Source of the DNA: Hygrophila difformis
Taxonomy: Eukaryota; Streptophyta; Magnoliopsida; Lamiales; Acanthaceae
Length of the DNA stretch: 64,000 nt
NCBI GenBank assembly: GCA_030278955.1
Contig: JAOANR010000002.1
Coordinates: 12,513,982 to 12,577,981, forward strand
Direction: 5' to 3'
Shown here: in pieces, positions 31,574 to 43,310 of the stretch
Layout: each line of letters begins with the position of its first letter
How positions within the stretch are numbered: position 1 is the stretch's first letter
Made by a program: the position numbers and the translations under genes
Notes under the pieces: generated by a model
Database searches by the model: none
Told to the model about the DNA's origin: nothing
The model's input: the letters and a program-made list of their open reading frames with translations, nothing else

Positions 31574-34373
31574 TGTAACACCCGAAAAAAATAAATTCAA
31601 ATTGTTTTGAACTACGTCATGACTTGATCCCTTCACAGGGTACGTAGGCAGCTTGGAACTAATTTCTAAGTTCAGTCACAAAATAAATCATAAAATAAAT
31701 CACAAAATAAATCACACAATAAATCATAAGATAAATCACAAAATAAATCACAAGATCAATCGCAAGGACGATAGGAGGAGTTGGAACTAATTTAGACTAG
31801 ACTAATTACGGCACGGAAATGTTACGAGCGATAAGCCGAACTCATAACAAGTTTAAGGTAAAGATTCCGAACCGGAGATGACCCGAGGGGTCGAGCTAAC
31901 ACGTAGAGAGTAGAAAACCGATGGAGGAAAGGAAGAAAAGACCCGACGGAACACGCGGACCGCCGAACCGGCCGGTCCGGCCGGCCCGCGCTCGCCGCGC
32001 GCCGCCGCGCGACACCGCGCGGAAGGCGGAGTCGCGACTCCAGGCCTGGCCATGCGTGCTCCGCGCGGGCAAAGGCATAGGTGCGCGTCACCAGCGCGCC
32101 AGAGGTGCTGAAGGTGTAAACTTTCCTTCCATGGCGATTTCCTTGCCAAAAATTCGACCCCTAACCATGGCAACCAAATCCCAGCCTTAGGGAAGGCTAT
32201 AGGACGATAATGGGGCGTCCAAATCCCCATAACTCACTGAAACACTCAAGCCTCCCCTCCATTCTTCCTCTCCAAGTCAAAATCCCTCCGAATCCACTTT
32301 CCGGCGAGCATTCCAGCGACGACGAGGCGAAAGGAACCAAGCCCTGCCTTCTAGACTCTTGGTAAGCTATGGTATAATGTTTTAGTTCGTCCATACCACT
32401 TAGAAACTCGAAATCTAACCCTTTTCCTTTACTACGATTTCACATCGGAAAACGAACAAAAAGCGATCGGAGAAGTTGGCCGTTCGTCGCGACCGTAGGA
32501 CGTCCGGAAACCCATTCCAGCGACCCAAATCTCTAACTAAGTAAGTTAAGACCTTACTCACAAATTTTTGTGGTTTATTGTTGTTTAAAACTCGAGATCT
32601 AGACCCGTAACAAAAATCGATTTTCAAAAACCCTATTTTCGTCCAATTTCAAAAACTCGCCTAAAACTCGACCTTCGGGAATTCAAACCGAAAACTTTTC
32701 AACATAGATTTTGTTCCTAAGACTTTAATCTATCTTTTGTCCAAATTTCAGCCATTGACATTAATATTTGCTATTCCAAATCTCGCCGTAAACTTTCTGT
32801 GACAAACCGAACGTTTGAAACTGTTGACAGATTTTATTACTCGACTTGATGCATGTTTTTCACCCGTTTTTAGAATGATTCAAGTTTGCATTTCTAAACA
32901 AAAGTTGTAGATAAATGTGTCTAGATTATGCATATAAAATTTCATGGATTTTGGAGTTCATTTGATATGTCAAACGGCCGAATTTTAGAACCTGTTTTAA
33001 GCGATCTTTTGAGTCCGCGCGTGTACAGCATGTTGTGATCGATTTTTGAATATCTAAAATCCATTATTTCTAAATTCTTAAAACATGAAAGTTGTTTATT
33101 AATGTATTTTGTATCTCCTGTAAAAATTTCGGATCAATTGGCTTTGAAATGAATTTTTAATCGGCGTCGCACGAACCTGTGACGAAATCAGTTTTTGAGA
33201 CAGAAATTACCTTATGTAAAGAACTCAAATTTTGACTCACTTTGAAACCTTATTTCCCAAAACTTAAAACATGAAAGTTGTTCGTGTGTGTGTTTTTGAG
33301 CTACTGTGTAAATTTCAGAATTTTTGGTGTAAAAATTAATTTTTTATTAAGAAAGGCGCAAACTGCGTCAAATCGGATTTTTCGAACTTGAGAAAACACG
33401 AACTATGAAACGCGACATCGAATCTTTTGATCACTTGAAATACGAACTTTCAAAAAATCGTGCACTAGGCTGAGCCGATCTTCATGCTAATCATTATCTT
33501 TGAGACTGCCTCGTTAGTGGTCTCCTTACTATCTCAGATTGCCTCGTTAGTGATCTCGCGCGCTGTGTTTTGGATCGCCTCGTTAGTGGTCCTACTATCT
33601 TTGAGACTGCCTCGTTAGTGGTCTCGCATTGTTGTGGACTGCCTCGTTAGTGGTCCTATGTTGAGATTGCCTCGTTAGTGATCTCCCGGTATGGTGTCCT
33701 CTTCTTAGTTTGCGGGATAAAATATAAAAGACTTGTGTGAGTATTAATTACGCTTAAATCTCATTTACCATGTTTTTAAATTACGCATTTAAATTACGTC
33801 ATTAAATTATGCTTTTAAATTCCGCTTTTAAATTAAGTCTTTTAAATTATGCATTTTCGTCTCCGATAAATTAATCATGTTTTCCGCTGCGAATAAAATA
33901 TGGATTTTTAAAGTAATGCATGACAAGTGAATCTTTGGATTTAAACACATGTAACCCCTTAAATTGTTAGTTAGGGATTAACTTACTCGGTATATTTTTA
34001 TACTGATAAACCATTGTCATTTTTCTTTTACAGAGTATGTCGAGTGACGCATGCATATGCACTTGGGGGAAACCATTATGGACATTTTAAATTCTGCATC
34101 GTACTGTTTTTACCGGGTCTGTTAAACCCGAGGATTTGGCCATGTTGGCCGTGATTTACTTCCGCTGCTTTTTCTCTATTTTCGCGCATGATGATTATTT
34201 CTATCGTATTTTGAATTAAGTATTATGAATTTCCGGACTAAATCTTGAAATGTTTTAAATCTTTTACGTACCCACAAGCCTTGCATTTCCTTAGTGAGCT
34301 CGGGAAGCCGTGTCTTGCTAGGGAGATGTGGCGGTGACATCCCGGCCTGGGTTATCAAATCCGGGGTGTTACA
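31574..34373 (+). repeat. E3 5' LTR (2800 bp)
   Basis: Starts TGTAACACCCG, ends GGGGTGTTACA. It holds an 11-bp tandem (AAATAAATCAC-like, about 31672-31765), a very GC-rich palindromic patch (31960-32080) and a minisatellite at 33500-33690. Confidence 0.93.
33500..33690 (+). repeat. Minisatellite in E3 LTR
   Basis: GAYTGCCTCGTTAGTGRTC occurs six times at 30-50 bp spacing. Its place in the LTR matches the unrelated arrays of E1 and E5. Confidence 0.85.
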
Positions 34374-34392
34374 AGTTGGTATCAGAGCCCAG
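34374..34392 (+). other. E3 primer-binding site (Met tRNA)
   Basis: AGTTGGTATCAGAGCCCAG directly after the LTR. Confidence 0.9.
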
Positions 34393-34750
34393 AAATTTTT
34401 TTTTAAAGCTACTACTATTATTTTAAACCATTATTTTTAAAACCCAAGTACTATTTTTAAGTTATTTATTTTGATTACTAGTATTATTTTAGCCCAGAAG
34501 CTTATTTTTACATAGCCCAAAATCTTTGCCAAAAGAAATATTAAATTTTTGGCCCACTATAGAGGCCCAACTTTTATTCTTACCCATGTAGCAGATTTAT
34601 TTTAAATACATGGATAGATTACATTTTAAATGGGGAAAGGGGGATTGGCACTTGCATATTGCATAAGCATATTTCACATAGTTTTAAATTTCTGCATATC
34701 TTAACCTTGCTTGAAATATGTCTAACTCTAACCTCCCTTGTTGACATTAG

Positions 34751-35134
34751 ATGGCCGAACCCAACGCGAACATGACCAATCTGATGATGAAACTGACCAA
34801 CGCATACCTCGAGTCCCAACAGCATATCAATCACTTCAAGGCTCGAGTGGGGCATCTAGAGAGTAACGTGGACTATTTGAGACATCTTAGGGAAGCTGAC
34901 CATCATGAAATAACCCAACTCAAGGCCCAAGTCGCCGAGCTCCAAACCCAAGTGGTCACACTCCAAAACAAGGATAACGAACTGATGATGCAAATAGGAC
35001 ACTTAGGAGCTGAGCTGCTGGGCCTAGAGGCTGACATATTTCCTCCGAGCCCGAGCCCGAGCCCGGTGGGGGCACCCATTCCCATTGACGTATCCAGCGA
35101 TGAGGACGATCCCATCGAGGATGTACCTGCCTAG
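34751..35134 (+). CDS. ORF0 of E3: coiled-coil protein (127 aa)
   Basis: Starts MAEPNANMTNLMMKLTNAYL with long leucine/glutamine heptads to about residue 95. A Pro/Ser hinge (PPSPSPSPVGAP) and an acidic end (SSDEDDPIEDVPA) follow. It is homologous to E2 ORF0 but without that protein's internal Pro-rich duplication. The MA(E/D)P start is shared with E4 ORF0. It is the first ORF after the primer site; no gag follows. No known domain recognised. Confidence 0.8.
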   Translation: MAEPNANMTNLMMKLTNAYLESQQHINHFKARVGHLESNVDYLRHLREADHHEITQLKAQVAELQTQVVTLQNKDNELMMQIGHLGAELLGLEADIFPPSPSPSPVGAPIPIDVSSDEDDPIEDVPA

Positions 35135-35858
35135 TCACTCTAGACTTAGAGACCCATACTGATGCACTATTACTATTTCCGTTTCGAATGCTTGTAACCC
35201 AAAATTATTTCTTGAGTAATAGAAATACAAGCCTATTTAAATTTATTCCATACATTTTATTTAATTCTTTAACTACAATGATCAAATAAGGGAACATCCA
35301 ACCCTAGACTAAAAAAAATAAAAAATAAAAAAAATAAAAAAAAAATTCAATTTAAAAATTTATCTAGAGAACAACCCCCGACAACAACAAGCAGTACACT
35401 AAGCAACCTCTACTAACAAACCCCAACAAATTGATACCTATTAACACTATTCTTTACTCAATAAAATTATCTCCTTACAAGTAGTTATTTATTTAACATA
35501 TATATAGCTATTTAAACTCTACCCCGTATACCTTATCACATTAGTTTATCTGAGTTCCTTGAAGCTGCTTAGTCCCACAACGATGCAAGTATTGTTGGGC
35601 AACCCACCCACATCTAGATGCGATAGGAAGGTAACAGTAAATCTAGAACATCTCGAACCATAAATTAGGCAGAACAATTATACTGTGTTTCTAAACAACA
35701 ATAAACAACTAACACATGTCAAACACATAACTAGGCAATAACACAACGAAAATATAAACCATAAATCCCAGACAACAGAAACGTCCTCATAAGGAGGAAA
35801 CTAAACAAAGTACGTCTGATGCAAAACCTAAACGAAAACGCGAAAACGAAAGAAGACA
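35135..35858. other. E3 spacer between ORF0 and the antisense ORF
   Basis: AT-rich, no supported ORF; includes an A-rich run near 35310-35345. It would be the shared 3' region of the two convergent genes. Confidence 0.5.
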
Positions 35859-36661
35859 TCACTGATCGGGAGGCGGGAACTGCCGACGCATGTAGTCGTC
35901 CATCTGCCACACATAGGCGTACATGTCGGACATGGTGGCCTGCTGCTGAGCCTGCCTCGTAGCGAACGAGTCCATACGGGTCTGGTAGAAGTCCAATCTA
36001 GCGTCTATGGCATCACAATGAGCCTGCCCAGCTGCAAACCCGGCATCCATGCCGACCCGCATCTCCTGCATCATCTGCAGCATCTGAGCCATCTCCTGTC
36101 CCTGAGGTGCCACTGCAGGAGGTGGAACTATTGGAGGAGGGGGTGGCTGCTCCGGTGGTACAACAAGGATCAAGCCGCCGTCATCAGGCTGCGGGCGAAG
36201 TACAGCACGGGGAGCCCACGACGTAAGGCGCTACGCCGGGCAGCGTAAGTCGGATACGGTAACAACTGCCCGCTACTAGATCGTACGGATCTATCTCCGG
36301 TGTCGTGCGAATCCCCTGCGCCGCGCACAAGCCACAGATGAGGTGAACATGGGTAATCACCCTACTCCCTCGTCCTCTCCGCATACCCCGCATGTTGTCC
36401 TCGATACAAGCTCCCACATTCACCCTACCGTCTCGCGCGATAAAGCAAATGGTCTCGTAGACGTGATCCAGGACGATGTGGCTCCGGGTGATCGGCCGGA
36501 CGCGCCCTAACCATAGCTGAGCAAGCTCTCGCCAAGGGGAGTCCATCGTCGTCAAACGCAGTTCATGACCGTGCTCGAGCTGAGGAGGCACTATGGTACA
36601 TAAGGTATCCCACGCATGAGCAAGAACACGTCCCTCGGGCTGTGGGCGAAATGCGCCATCG
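35859..36661 (-). pseudogene. Antisense ORF of E3, carboxy-terminal part
   Basis: Homologue of the E2 antisense ORF. Seen here are RPITRSHIVLDHVYETICF, VHLICGLCAAQGI, the poly-Pro hinge (PPPPPIVPPP) and the coiled-coil tail ending MRRQFPPPDQ. Frame changes near 36200-36240 separate the globular part from hinge and tail. Insertion X cuts it at 36662-36666; the amino part resumes at 42786. Confidence 0.75.
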
Positions 36662-37260
36662 TCAGGTGATAATGGCCAAAATTGACCATTATTTTCAATC
36701 TATTTCCGTGTCTAATACGGACATTTGATCGCATTCCGGTCTTATTTAAATAAGAAAGCAGTTGAATTTGACAGATATATGCAAGTTTGTATAAATAATA
36801 AGCTGTTATTGAAAAATACAAAAATATTGTTATTTTTATTAAATTTATATTAAAAAATCCAAAAACATGATAAAAATATTAAAATTCCATATTTGATAAT
36901 TATGGTTTGGTAGTATCTGTTCGGTGGAACGAGGATCCATTAAACGGAACACAAATAAAATATCAAGTGGAGCAAATATCCTTATTTATTTTATCTTATA
37001 TTTTGATGTATATATTATTAATTTTTTTTATGTTTACCTCTATTTTTATTTTATTTTATTTCCATTTTCTGCTTTAGTTAAGCATTAATTGATCCACTAA
37101 TACATTTTAATTAATTGCAGGTGTTTAATTGAATTGGGTCCAGTCCAGTCTAATTTCCACATCCAAATTAATCCAGTCCAGCAAGTTCTCAGGTCCAATA
37201 CCAATACAAGCCCAAACACCATTCAAAATCCCTAAGCCCACATTCAGGCCCAAACCATCC

Positions 37261-37287
37261 AACCCTAAACCCTAACCCTAACCCTAA
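37261..37287 (-). repeat. Short telomere-like tract
   Basis: Four units of CCCTAA/CCCTAAA in the C-strand orientation. Too short to be a telomere; telo-box-like motifs are common in plant promoters. Confidence 0.8.
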
Positions 37288-38389
37288 TTCCCCTAGCCGC
37301 CGCCACTGCGCCGCCGCCGCCGCCTCGCCGCCGGCCGACCACCACCAACAGCCACCACTACCCCAACTCTCCCCTGCCATCAAGCTTCCACTTCCGGCCA
37401 CCACTTCAACTGTTCCGACCACCCTCAATCTTCCTCCGCCACCACCTCAAGTCACAGCCGCCAGCCTCACCATCCCTTCCATTTCTCAGCCACCTCTGTC
37501 CTTTTCCGACTCCAACTCCGACCACCTGCCATCACCACAAATCCTCCACCACCAACAGCTCATCGCCAACACCAGTCCATCTCCTCATCTCGCCGGACAG
37601 CCGCCTCCTTCATCCGCAGCCCCCGCTACCATCCCCACCCGAGCACGCCACCACCGAAGCACCATCGCCTCCGCTGCCCTTCTTCCGCCGCATCACAGCG
37701 TCCATCTCCGATCTCATCGCCGCCGCCCACCGCCCCATCTCAGTCTCCGCAGCTCCGCCTCCCAGCGCTCGCACCACCGAGGCCCCCAAGTCCGACCTCC
37801 GTCACTCCCGCGAGCTCTCCATCCCATCGCCGATCTCTCCTCCGTCCACCATCTTCCCACCGCCGCTGCTCCGCCACCATCTCCGTCGCACTACCACCGC
37901 CGGACAACCACCATCCTCAGATCCCAACAGAAAAAAACAAAAGAAAAGAAAGCAAGGAAGTTAGAAAACAGAAAACTGGAAACGAAAGTTTCAGAAAACG
38001 AAGAAGAAAATAATAGAAGAGAGAAGCTGCGAAAAATAAAAATGGAGGAATGGGGGAAGAAGAGGAAGAAAGAAGAATGAAGGAGTGAAGAAAGATGGAG
38101 AAGAGAGAAAAATAATGGAGGAAAGAAGAAAATGGGAGAGAGAAAATAAAAGAGTAAAGAGAAAACAAAAAGATTGTCGAGAAAGAAAAATCCCAATCCG
38201 GGTCGAGATACCATGTATAGCGACCGGGTGTTTAGAGACAAGGAAATTGCTTAAGGACTGGGGATGTTTAGAGACACAAAATTCGTGTCGCTAAACAAAC
38301 CCCGGGTCGAGATACCATGGACCGCGACCGGGTGCACCGCGACCTGGACAGAAAATGGTTAGAGACTGGGAGTATCAAGACACAAAGTC

Positions 38390-38414
38390 TGTCGCGGAAC
38401 AATGTTCCGCGACA
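38390..38414. repeat. 25-bp hairpin (TGTCGCGGAAC stem)
   Basis: TGTCGCGGAAC, AAT, GTTCCGCGACA: a perfect 11-bp stem with 3-nt loop. It is the AC/GT variant of the motif repeated at 39589-39904. Confidence 0.9.
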
Positions 38415-39588
38415 AATGGAACGCGACCGCGACCGAGCAGTTTCGCGACCAGGACGAGGGACAAGAGAGCAGCTCACGTGACACCATGTGCAATCCTATT
38501 ATTAATTTCCCACATGTCAAATCACTCGCAAGGTCCCTGGACTTCAAGTCCCGCAGGCATAACATTTTCGTCTTCTTCCTCTGGACCTCGAGCTCCCGCC
38601 CCCTCCTGGAGCTAAAAATTGTGTCCTGAACCAGATTTGTTCCGCGAACAGGCACAATTGTTTAGCGACTGGTGGGCCTTGAATGGGCCTAGGGCTTAAT
38701 TCCACCACTCTATAAATATATCCTCCCAACCCCTTTGAACAGTAACCTAGCCACACTTGTAGTTTAATTTCTGTTCTTGGAGCACCACTGTGCTCTCAAG
38801 TAGTTTTAGTTTAGATAGTTTTATTTTTATGTAATGTAGATTTTAGTATAGTCTTAGTTTTATTTCTGTAATAAATTAGTGTGGCTAGTGTTCACATTTT
38901 CCAGTTTATCCTATTTTGTATTTTGGGTTAAAAACACTTAATCTATAGGTGTATTTTAAACCATATTTTGTTGGAATGATCAAGGTTTTGCTTCCCAAAA
39001 ATTTGTGATGGACTCCTCTTCATGGGTTGCTACTGTTTGTTGCATATTGGGCCTCTTGATCATTTTCTTATTTTTAGTTAGATTTAGTGCTTTATTTAGA
39101 TTTAATAAGTGCATAAACACTTGATCATTACCCCTTGTTAGATTTAGTGTAGTTTTTATTTTTATTTAATTTGTTAGCATAGTTTGTCTTGAATTTTTGC
39201 TACTAGTATTAGGCTTGTTTTTTTTATTCTGTTCCTCTTTCTTTCTTTAGTTGTAGATTAGGCTTTTGTCTTTTTTTTTTGTTATTCTGTTTTGTTGTTT
39301 TCTTTCTTTATTCCCATGTCTTTAGTTTAGGCAGTGTTCTATTTTCTTTATTTTCTCTTTCTAGTGTATTAGATCTAACTAGGGGTGCTATTAAAGTGTT
39401 TGTGCATAATTATTTAAAAATTGCATCACCCATATTGTATTGCATCACGTTGTAACCCCACGGGTTGCAACGTAATTTTCCCGTTGTGATCCCACGGATC
39501 ACAACGCACTCCCCTACGATGCAATATTAGGCGTTATGCTGCCAAAATTTTATTAAATTTTTAAAATCCCTTGGTCGAGAAGCAATCC

Positions 39589-39904
39589 TGTCGCGGACCC
39601 TCGGTCCGCGACACAACCCTTGATTAGCGACCGAGGACCCAAATGCTTGTATTTTATTCTGGAAGGGCTCTGTCGCGGAACCCCTGTCGCGGACCCACGG
39701 TCCGCGACACATTCCTTATTCCGCGACAGGAATTATGCCCTTGTTGATTTTCGAACCTTGTGTCGCGGAACTCCTGTCGCGGACCCATGGTCCGCGACAC
39801 AGCTTGTTCCGCGACACAACAACCCTAATTTCCAATATTCCAATTTCTCTTATTTCCCATCTCTCTGTCGAGATCCTCCTGTCATGGACCCACGGTCCGC
39901 GACA
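39589..39904. repeat. Cluster of four 25-bp hairpins (TGTCGCGGACC stem)
   Basis: At 39589-39613, 39685-39709, 39775-39799 and 39880-39904: TGTCGCGGACC, three-nt loop (CTC, CAC, CAT, CAC), GGTCCGCGACA. The first three stems are perfect; the fourth has two mismatches. Copies two and three are each preceded by an extra half-stem (TGTCGCGGAA). No coding sense. Confidence 0.88.
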
Positions 39905-42509
39905 CAATTTCTGTTTCTCGACAGGCTTGTTTCTCGACAGGCTTGGCACTTTTTTGCCAAATTTTTATTCTCCATCTCACCCCATTAATTAATTGAACCT
40001 TTATATTAATATTTTGAGGTTGAAATCCAATTATCTCAACCCATGATTATTTTGATATAAAGAACTTTGTTCAATTGTCCATTAAAAGATACTTCTACAA
40101 AAATTAAACTCTAATGATCTAAGTATATAATCCGGACTGTAATTAATTAATTAATTATGGAATGAGTGATTATTTAGACCATAAAGAGTAATTATGGGAT
40201 AATTTTCATACTCTTGCATGAGAAACCAATGTCTCTCATACAAGATGACCCAACAATATTTTCTTTTATTTATTTTGTCTTTACCCGTGTTGTGTGAAAC
40301 AGCTAGTAAGAGATATAACAGACTAATGTTGGCGGGTATTCCCACACAGATAAACTAGCTCGTGGTCTGTATATTAACTACTAGATGTTATTTTGCATGG
40401 TCCGGATAGTGGTCGGTGGAAGCCTTGGCGGTTCGTCCATCCGGGATCATAATAGCTGCTCAGCTGACTCCTATCCGGATATAGTTTTCTTTTCTTTATT
40501 TTAATTTCAAACCCGAATCTGGAGCTGTAGTAATGTTAGATGATATATGCCAATGTTATCTAATAATTATTGTAGTAATAGAACATGTGGGTTTTTATCC
40601 AAATTCGCAGATAGTGGAGTCTAAGATGACGGCGGCAACTGTCATTTAGGGCATTCCACTGTTTAAAAATCATCCCACCTGGAATAGTCAGGACCTGGAT
40701 AGCAGATGTTTGCAGTCCGGATTATCCTGATTATTTTTTTCATCTTTTTAGCCAAAATAAATTCTTCTCATCTCCGGCTATTTCATCTCTGTGTATCAAC
40801 TTCTGTCTAGACCCACCTTATATTTTGATTATTTAATTTTACATTTCTCTATAATTTTATGCATGATATTATTATGTAGATAGTGTGGTCAATATTATTT
40901 TGGGATCCTTCCCTTGGACACAGGAGTCTTGATTTTAATCAGATGTCTCACAATAAATTTCCAACAAAAATTCATTTATAAAATCCGGATCTGAGTAAGG
41001 GATAAATTTCACAGTTATGACTAATTTATATCCGACTGGGGGTTGATTTTGGGAAATTAGAAGCAGAGTCAGCGATTAGGTCTCACCTAGACTGAAAGGA
41101 TCTGTATTTTAATTGAGAGTCTAGTACCTGTTTAGGGAATGATTTTCAAAGATTTATTATTTCCAAAATTGTTGTATGTTGGAAATCTTATATTAAATAT
41201 TGCACTAACTCAGAGTCCACTTGGATTCAGATGAGGTGTGATAGATAATACTAGAGGAACAACATTCGGGCCTTGGTTATTTTCTGAGATAGGGTTGAGT
41301 ACTCTTTCAACTGCTGTCCTCTTCTGCCAAAGTCTATTTTTGAGTCCTGAGTGAGTGCATCCGGAACGAACTAATTCATTAGTTCGTTTCATTAGTTTGT
41401 ATCTCATAACCACCCGACGGGAAGTGGACACTGCGAGCGGTTCACCGAGAATAGGGAATTCTTGATCCACTTCCGGTCATTCTGACTGGAGGCTTTCTTT
41501 TACTACCAGGGTCAGACTTTCAAAAACCTCCGAGCGATAGGATTTTAAATGCTTACTTTACCGCTTTCTTTTACCGCTTACTTTTAACTGCTTTCGTTAG
41601 AGGTCACTCGGTTGTATTGAGAGTTGTGTAACTGCAACTAGGATTGATAGTTAAGGGACAGTTCAGGGCTTAATTAGAATCTTTGGGCGTGACATGGGGG
41701 AATGATAGCGGTACTTGACACTTCAACTAATGATTTGTTAGTTGTTGCTTATCCACCACAGATAAATAACATACCATTGCAAGGGTAGTTATGCATCTGT
41801 GGTATCTTAGAATTTATATTCTTAAGAGCATGCAAACTCTTGCTGTAAGTACCTGTCTGTTAAAGGGAACATGGAATAGAGAGCATGAGAATTAGCTAAC
41901 TGAAAGGATTATCCCAAACAAAGATCTGTGTAATTAAAAAGGAAGTTTAATTATGTTTCATCTGAATCTTGTCCAATTTTTATTATTTCCCTCCTGTCCC
42001 TTCTGTCTCATTTTAAATATGCTTTCTTAGAATAATTTTAACCATTTTCTTAGAATAATTTTATTGCTTTCTTAGATTATGTTTAATTCGCTTTCTAGAA
42101 TAATTTTATCTGCTTTAGTTTATTGCTTTCATAACTTAGTTTAAACTCTGTCAAGTAGTTGATAGTCAAAACACAAACTTGAATCGAGTAACCAAGTGGA
42201 AAATCTTAGTAAATGACGTGGGCCCTGCTTCTATCGCACATCCTCCAGTGAACGATCCGGTACTTACTATAAATACTGCAATTTTTGACTCCGTGCGCTT
42301 TCGGGGGCACAGTTTCTTAACACGAGTGAATAAAAACGTGACAACCTATAAATATATCCCTAATCCCAACTCCGCCATCATAAATTGGTTTCATTAAATG
42401 AAAATTGAAAATCGGGATTATTGTTTTTCAGAAAATACTCATACAGCGGGAAATGTGTTAAATGTTTCATGGCAGGGAATCTCATGACATGAAATTATGA
42501 AGAGTATCA

Positions 42510-42527
42510 TGGCGCAGATGCCGGGGA
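42510..42527 (+). other. Athila/Tat-like primer-site motif in X
   Basis: TGGCGCAGATGCCGGGGA follows TATCA. Athila/Ogre-type elements commonly have TGGCGCCGTTGCCGGGGA (from memory) right after the LTR. This would make the preceding sequence an LTR end. Confidence 0.4.
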
Positions 42528-42785
42528 CCTTCAGTGTGACAGACTGAAGGTCAAGACTGAACTGTCTATCCTGGTTGCACCACGAAATTTGTCAAAAGTT
42601 TCATGCCGGGGAGGACCACAGCGCCGTTTGAAATCAAAGCACCCCACATGAGTAATAAAAAGTGGAATATATCCTTAAACCCCTTTCCCACGAATCATAA
42701 CTCCTTTCATTTAATAAAATTCAACTCTGATATATTTTATAAAAATATACTCGTGTTAGTGAAATTTGTCAAAAGTTTCATCAGG

Positions 42786-43310
42786 CAAGCCAAAATAGAC
42801 ATTGATCGCCCGAGCACTGAAGTCGAGATAGCGACCACGAACCCATACCCGAGATAGGTCGTCACCCTCCCCGAGACCGCCAATGTTGGCGATAACCTCC
42901 ATAGCCAGATAACCGGAGGCAACGCCCTCGGGATGACGTGCAAGTCCGGTCCACTGCAAATACTCCAAGACTGCACTGACCCTGTCATCGCCCAGATGAT
43001 GAGGATATATGCCTCTCTCAGGGACATAAGCCCTGTTTCAACGAAGCTCATCGAAATAGAAGTCCTGGGCAGCCCTCGTCCTAAACCGGAACCTGTCGTG
43101 CCGGTGAGGACGCACCTCGTCAGGGAGACCCCTGAGTCTCGGGCCCCGCTGCTCCTCGTCCTCCTCTGGCTTGCTCTCGTCGAAATCAGGCATCGCCAGA
43201 GCGGCATTGCTGGGGCCAGCCTCATCAGCAACTCGTCTCCTGATCCTCGGAGGACACATGAGAGACGCTAAAACAACCCACAAGAAAAGCAACATCCTGC
43301 AAAACATCAA
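42786..43310 (-). pseudogene. Antisense ORF of E3, amino-terminal part
   Basis: Begins near 43310 (the conserved Met is in LASLMCPPRIRRRV). It has the acidic patch (KPEEDEEQ), DFYFDELR, and in a shifted frame LQWTGLARHPEGVASGYLAM and DFSARAINVYFGLPD, where X enters. A frameshift or stop near 43037 separates the two pieces. Closely similar to the E2 antisense ORF. Confidence 0.75.

Larger units (their letters stand above)
36667..42780. mobile_element. X: 6.1-kb non-coding insertion, TG...CA with TSD TCAGG
   Basis: It interrupts the E3 antisense ORF, where E2 gives the uninterrupted reference. TCAGG is duplicated at 36662-36666 and 42781-42785; the insert starts TGATAATGG and ends AAAGTTTCA. 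Five-bp duplication and TG/CA ends are typical of LTR elements. I find no ORF with a domain and no direct LTR repeat of its start, so it may be a giant solo LTR (Ogre/Tat LTRs can reach this size) or a LARD-like element. A TATA box lies near 38711. Near the right end, two diverged copies of a roughly 180-bp block each finish in GTTTCA, and a TGGCGC...GCCGGGGA motif at 42510-42527 resembles the primer site of Athila/Tat elements. Confidence 0.7.

Noticed and set aside
31822..32230. Arg/Ala/Gly-rich ORFs in the E3 LTR, repeated at 44931-45339
   Set aside because: High-GC patch reads open in most frames; repeated only because it is in both LTRs.
37261..37287. Interstitial telomere
   Set aside because: Only about 27 bp; a chance or promoter-type motif is more likely than a telomere relic.
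37891..38294. Serine/phenylalanine- or lysine/glutamate-rich ORFs on both strands
   Set aside because: Purine-rich low-complexity DNA reads open in several frames; no homology seen, and it lies in the non-coding insertion X.
39589..39904. Possible CRISPR array
   Set aside because: Regularly repeated palindromes of 25 bp, but in plant repeat DNA, with irregular spacing, related spacers and no cas genes.
39527..39992. ORFs with repeated CRG/ADPRSAT-like peptides
   Set aside because: The repeats are translations of the 25-bp hairpins in different frames; no frame is favoured.
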